In this document: positions 22,758 to 26,355 of the stretch, one piece after another
How the letters are laid out: the number at the start of each line of letters is the position of its first letter
How positions within the stretch are numbered: position 1 is the first letter of the stretch
Source of the DNA: Zygnema circumcarinatum
Lineage: Eukaryota > Streptophyta > Zygnematophyceae > Zygnematales > Zygnemataceae
Length of the DNA: 26,355 bases
Assembly: GCA_037447605.1 (NCBI GenBank)
Contig: CM074806.1
Coordinates: 1,706,031-1,732,385 of the forward strand
Reading direction: 5' to 3'
Program-made: the position numbers and the translations under genes
Notes under the pieces: generated by a model
Database searches by the model: none
Seen by the model: only the letters and a program-made list of their open reading frames with translations
What the model was told of the DNA's origin: nothing

Positions 22758-23817
22758 TTATCCTCTTGTTCCAATCGACACCATGCACTTGATAAGCCTG
22801 AGCGCGCTGCCAGGTCGTCCGATTGACGTATGTTGTTCACCTTACAGGATTGATATATGCTGAATTCTGCCTTCTCAGGGCCCTTGTCTCCTCCGTAGGT
22901 GTCACACTGTTGTAAGTGAGGCCGTTATTGCAGGCCAGAAGTAATGCCTGCTATGGGGGCAGTCAGAAGCAAGAAAAGTCTTGCGGGCAGGATCGACCAC
23001 TTGCTTTGGGTTAGTATACGGGTCAACTTCCTCGCAAATGCTGTACGTATTTGTGTTAGATTATGTCCAGGCGTTCTAAATGAAACGAAGGTTTTGGTCA
23101 GAAGGCCTTTAGTCGAGCAGGTTTGGTTGGCGTCTGGGGGGGACGAACGAAACATGCAATGGTTGTTCGTATTAAGTCCGAAATTTTTAAGCAAAATGAA
23201 TAAATGCAATCAATTCTTGGCATTGAGGCCTGAAAAAATGCTGTATGAGAAAATAGGGGAAAAGGTTTCGTTTGCGGGCATATGGTGCTTAGATGGGCCT
23301 TATCCCTTTTCCGTATGCGCATTCAACTTTAACTTGGAAATCTCAGTGTCATGATCTCATGAATATATTTGACATATGCTCCTCTTTGCCTGATTATGCT
23401 CAAACAAAAGCACAGAGTCCAAACGCTATCACTCGTGTCTGTGAGGATGTGAACTATTTTAGTAAATATTTGACGAGGAATTGACTTCCAGGCCTAGTGT
23501 AGAAGAATATAAATATGCTTCTTTCCGACAGAAGCACACTCTGCAGGGTCCACTCTTAGGGAGCAGCAGGGCGACGTGCCACCCCCTTGGTCTTGACACA
23601 AGCAAGTACAGATTGCACACCAATGTGACCGGTAAAGTTAACCTGAGAACTTCACATATCAACAGACGTGCTGTTATAAAGAATGTGATGTACAACATAA
23701 CCCGGCAACCCCTTGTACGAGTTACCTCAGTTACAGACCGCAGCATGCGAGAATAAACATTTACACGGAACAGCTCGAGAATGCCCACAATGCCTACACG
23801 TTTCGCACGAGAAGAAA
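22758..23817. other. Intergenic region between convergent transporter and acyltransferase genes
   Basis: Tail-to-tail spacer of about 1.06 kb. TGTAA at 22911-22915 lies about 155 bases past the transporter stop. On the minus strand TGTAA (forward 23761-23765) lies about 50 bases past the acyltransferase stop. Both fit the green-algal polyadenylation signal, though the pentamer is common by chance. A 136-codon frame opens with ATG at 22944 and ends at 23354; I recognise nothing in it. Confidence 0.55.
23761..23765 (-). terminator. Candidate polyadenylation signal TGTAA
   Basis: TGTAA on the minus strand about 53 bases after the acyltransferase stop codon. Chlorophyte mRNAs commonly use UGUAA. 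Only position and sequence support it. Confidence 0.3.
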
Positions 23818-26295
23818 CTAAGGTTCAAAAGTGGGAGCTTGTCGTTTTCCTCCCCATGACGCTTCGTACAGCAGACGGGGAAGCAGCTCCTTGTACGGAT
23901 CCTCCTCACGCTTGGTCAGCAGATACTGGAGACCTTCCTCCACTTCACTTTTCACATGTCGGTAAAGCTCAAGAGTCTTCTCCTTGTCCTTCAACAACTC
24001 CTCCATTCCTGTAAAACAACCGATTCCGGGCCATATTCTCGCATGAATGAGCATGCACTTATCGTATCTCAGAAGAAGCAACGAGCAGTAAAAACTTCTA
24101 TCGCCCCTTTGTCGATCTGTTGAAAGCTAAAATCCATGTACGAGGAAACAGTGTCACTTGCCTTTTGTCCGGATGGGTTTTCTGAACAAAAAGTAGAGTC
24201 GTTTGGGTGATCCCGGCGCAATGAGAGGGGCTATGAAGGTCTCATCCGGGTCGCCTTCGACACCTTCCGCTCTGTTCAAGCAGACAGAAATTGACTGCCA
24301 TGTGTGAGGGCTGTCTGTTAGGGGATGCGTGAGACAGCCGCATTCACCCTTCTGCCTGCCTGCATTCAGCTCAGTGAGAGAGCCCATAGGATCGCTGTTC
24401 TTCTCACCTCACTCTCGGCACATTCTTCATGGCGTCACGTATCCGATCAGACCAAAATGGTAATCTCTTCTGCTCGTCTGCGTCCAGCAATATCTGCACG
24501 AAAGCAGTAACGAAACATTCCAAGTATAGAGGTTATAGTGCACATTGGTGGCGGACCTCTTCAAACGATGCGGAGTATATGAAGGGGTTGGCAGCGCGAG
24601 GCATGTGCCGCTACCTGCAGCCCGTCGTCTACTCCAACTGCGGCGTATGGGATGATGGTGGCGCCATGCTTCACCTGCCACAGCAGGTCCGCAAGATCGC
24701 CCATTTTAATGAAGCTCTGATGGGTGTCCCTTCTCCCTACTCCTTCAGCAATGCCATCTGAGACGGACAGTAATAGTTGGATCTGCATTGCCGACCAATC
24801 CTCTCCCCGCCCTGCCAGAGGAGGGGGGGGGTGCTCTCTCCTCCCATAAGACCACGTGGCTGCTGAGTGTGAGAGGAAGGGCCTTCGGCTGAACTCACCG
24901 CCATACGCACAAACTCCGCCCGGTCAGGCCAGAAAAGTTTGTACTCCTCTCCCTGCAGACAACCCGAGCCAGCAAAGAAGCAGCAGGTGTAAAACTCGAA
25001 GTCCTCACTCGATGACAAAGACTTGGGAGAACATACAGCCTTCAACGTCCTTCCGTTCTCCACGTCTTCGTGGAAAAATCTCATCTTCAAACACTACAGC
25101 CGAATGGCAATTCGGCGAGCAGCTTGCCTGCTAGCAGAAGAGAGTCCTTTCCAGCTCCATCGCGTGCGACCCAAAAAAAAAAAAAAAAACCCCCAACAAA
25201 AACAACAAAAAAAATAGGTAGAGAAGTGACGAGAAACGAAAGTGAGGGCTTCCTCACCTTTCGCCTGAGAGCCTCTCGCACCCCCCCTGGAAAGAGCAGC
25301 ACGACCTCCCCCCTCGCCATGAGCTTGTACAGTGCTCCCCCGGTTACTGGCACCGCCCCAAAGAGACGGAAAGTGTCCCCCATGGCCTCCGAGCCCTCCC
25401 CTCCCTGCCCTGCCCCCCCCAGGGCCATGGGGTGGGCCAACCCCCTTGCCAGCAGGCCCGCCCCCTCAAGAAGCTCCTCCACGACCACCCCCAGGTCCGG
25501 GGCAAAGGTCTGATGGTTTCCCACCAGCAGCAGCGGCCGCTCCCCTTTAGGGAGATTGGCCAGGCCAAGCTGCACCTCTCCCTCCTCGCTGGTGGAGAAT
25601 GCCACGGGACTGCTCAGCCATCGGATGAAACTGCACACACAGACAACGAACAGCATCAAAGGGTCAGGATATATCTCTGATCCGACTCGTAGTTCAAACG
25701 TATTCACGAAGTATGGGCAAATGCATCTCGTAGGGGAGCAGGTCTGTTGGGGCAGCATGAAGGGAGGGGTATGCTGTTGGCCTTTAGTGGGGCCCACCTG
25801 AGCAGGCCGCCCTGTGCGCGTTCCACATCGTCCTGAGAGGGCGGCACGAAGCTGTCGAGGAATGGATCCTCCCGTCCGCTCGTCCTTCTATAGAAATTGC
25901 TGCCTTTGATCACGGCTGCCAAATCCAACCCCTCCTCCTGCAACCCTCCAAGCCACCTTCCTCGTTAAGGTGAACAGATCGAACACCTACCCAGCGAGAA
26001 GTCTAAAGCGTGGAGACACACGCTGTGGACAAACAAGAGGATAGGGAGCCGGGGCAGGGAGTGCAAAAGGAAAGGAGGAAAGGAGCGCAGGATAGGATGG
26101 ACAGGAGGGAGAAACGAGCAGTGCGGGAGTAACTACCAGCAGCAGGCAGTGGCCCGAGTCGGGGTAGTTCCGAACAATGCAGTCAGGAAGGATTTTCTTT
26201 AGCCGCTTTGCCTCCTCCTTGCTGGGCAGCAGATTGTCCTCCCCACTGCCCCCTCTCCCACACCCTCCTCCAGCATTGAGCATTGAGCTCACCAC
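23818..26295 (-). CDS. Phytyl ester synthase/diacylglycerol acyltransferase-like protein (5' partial)
   Basis: Plastid esterase/lipase plus LPLAT-type acyltransferase fusion, the PES1/PES2 (ELT) family that esterifies phytol and diacylglycerol with fatty acids. Exons in transcript order: about 26245-26137, 25937-25798, 25630-25258, 24952-24899, 24674-24615, 24493-24408, 24271-24162, 24008-23818; all in phase. The first visible exon holds the end of the hydrolase domain: ED-NLLPSKEEA with the likely acid residue and DSGHCLLL with the catalytic His. Then come EEGLDLAAVIKGSNFYRR, LLLVGNHQTFAPDLG, RLFGAVPV, LLFPGGVREALRRK, GEEYKLFWPDRAEFVRMA, GATIIPYAAVG, YFLFRKPIRTKG and the conserved tail KREEDPY. 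Stop TAG at 23818. The acyltransferase His and Asp are separated by five residues, not the classical four. The N-terminal transit peptide and lipase elbow lie beyond the window. The boundary upstream of 26245 is unclear: an open frame reaches at least 26295, and a GTGAGC donor lies near 26289. Confidence 0.9.
24009..24161 (-). other. GC-AG intron of the acyltransferase gene
   Basis: On the minus strand the upstream exon ends AAAAG and the intron begins GCAAGT, the classic GC-donor consensus. The next codons in the unspliced frame reach TGA with no GT available. Splicing to 24008 restores PIRTKG-MEELLKDKE in phase 1. Confidence 0.85.
25173..25189. repeat. 17-base poly-A run in acyltransferase intron
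   Basis: Seventeen A residues followed by an A/C-rich tract, within the intron 24953-25257. On the gene's sense strand it reads as poly-T, 69-85 bases into the intron and well upstream of the acceptor. Confidence 0.8.
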
Positions 26296-26331
26296 GCCCT
26301 CAGCAGCACGGCAGCAGACCTTTGAGCAAGA

Positions 26332-26348
26332 GGGGGGGGGGGGGGGGG
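26332..26348. repeat. poly-G run near right edge
   Basis: Seventeen consecutive G residues. On the sense strand of the acyltransferase gene they form a C-rich tract before CTCTTGCTCAAAG, which could be the polypyrimidine tract of an upstream intron. Confidence 0.7.
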
Positions 26349-26355
26349 CTGCACC

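Noticed and set aside
25087-25257. Extension of the acyltransferase frame past 25258
   Set aside because: It reads through a poly-T intron tract. Splicing at AAG|GTGAGG to GEEYKLFW restores the family sequence.
1-26355. Telomere, CRISPR array, transposon or bacterial operon
   Set aside because: Edge homopolymers lack telomere repeats. The short repeats have no spacer array, no transposase or terminal repeats were seen, and intron structure excludes an operon.

Overview
This is nuclear DNA from a photosynthetic eukaryote, most likely a green alga. The genes are split by many GT-AG introns of roughly 110-850 bases, with polypyrimidine-AG acceptors. Two of the proteins are plastid types (a WAT1-like envelope transporter and a phytyl-ester-synthase-like acyltransferase). 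The GPI deacylase looks more like plant PGAP1 than animal PGAP1. A cobalamin-linked MMAA gene, which land plants lack, points to an alga rather than a land plant. Base composition swings from GC-rich around gene starts to AT-richer introns. The species cannot be named from this window.

Layout. (1) 115-3004, + strand: MMAA/MeaB-type G-protein chaperone of methylmalonyl-CoA mutase, 6 exons, 383 aa. (2) 3005-3726: intergenic/promoter DNA with a striking cluster of seven GTAC cores. (3) 3727-15260, + strand: PGAP1-like GPI inositol-deacylase, about 21 exons, about 1190 aa. (4) 15906-19067, - strand: stand-alone type II thioesterase, 9 exons, 295 aa, convergent with PGAP1. (5) 19012-22757, + strand: WAT1-related plastid DMT-family transporter, 9 exons, 492 aa. 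It starts inside exon 1 of the thioesterase gene on the other strand. (6) 23818 to the right edge, - strand: phytyl ester synthase/diacylglycerol acyltransferase-like gene, 8 exons visible, its 5' part outside the window.

Exon models were built by hand from protein-family similarity, splice consensus and codon phase. The thioesterase, MMAA and transporter models close perfectly in phase from ATG to stop. PGAP1 has one uncertain exon end and one less certain small exon. The acyltransferase model is in phase throughout except at its truncated left end.

Functionally these are mostly unrelated housekeeping genes. Three act on acyl or lipid chemistry (GPI deacylation, acyl-thioester hydrolysis, acyl transfer), which may be coincidence. 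The points most worth a second look are the head-to-head overlap of the thioesterase and transporter coding starts, the presence of an algal type II thioesterase, the GTAC (SBP-type) cluster upstream of PGAP1, two GC-AG introns, and a 72-bp in-frame tandem duplication in the transporter. I saw no tRNA, rRNA, CRISPR array or transposon.
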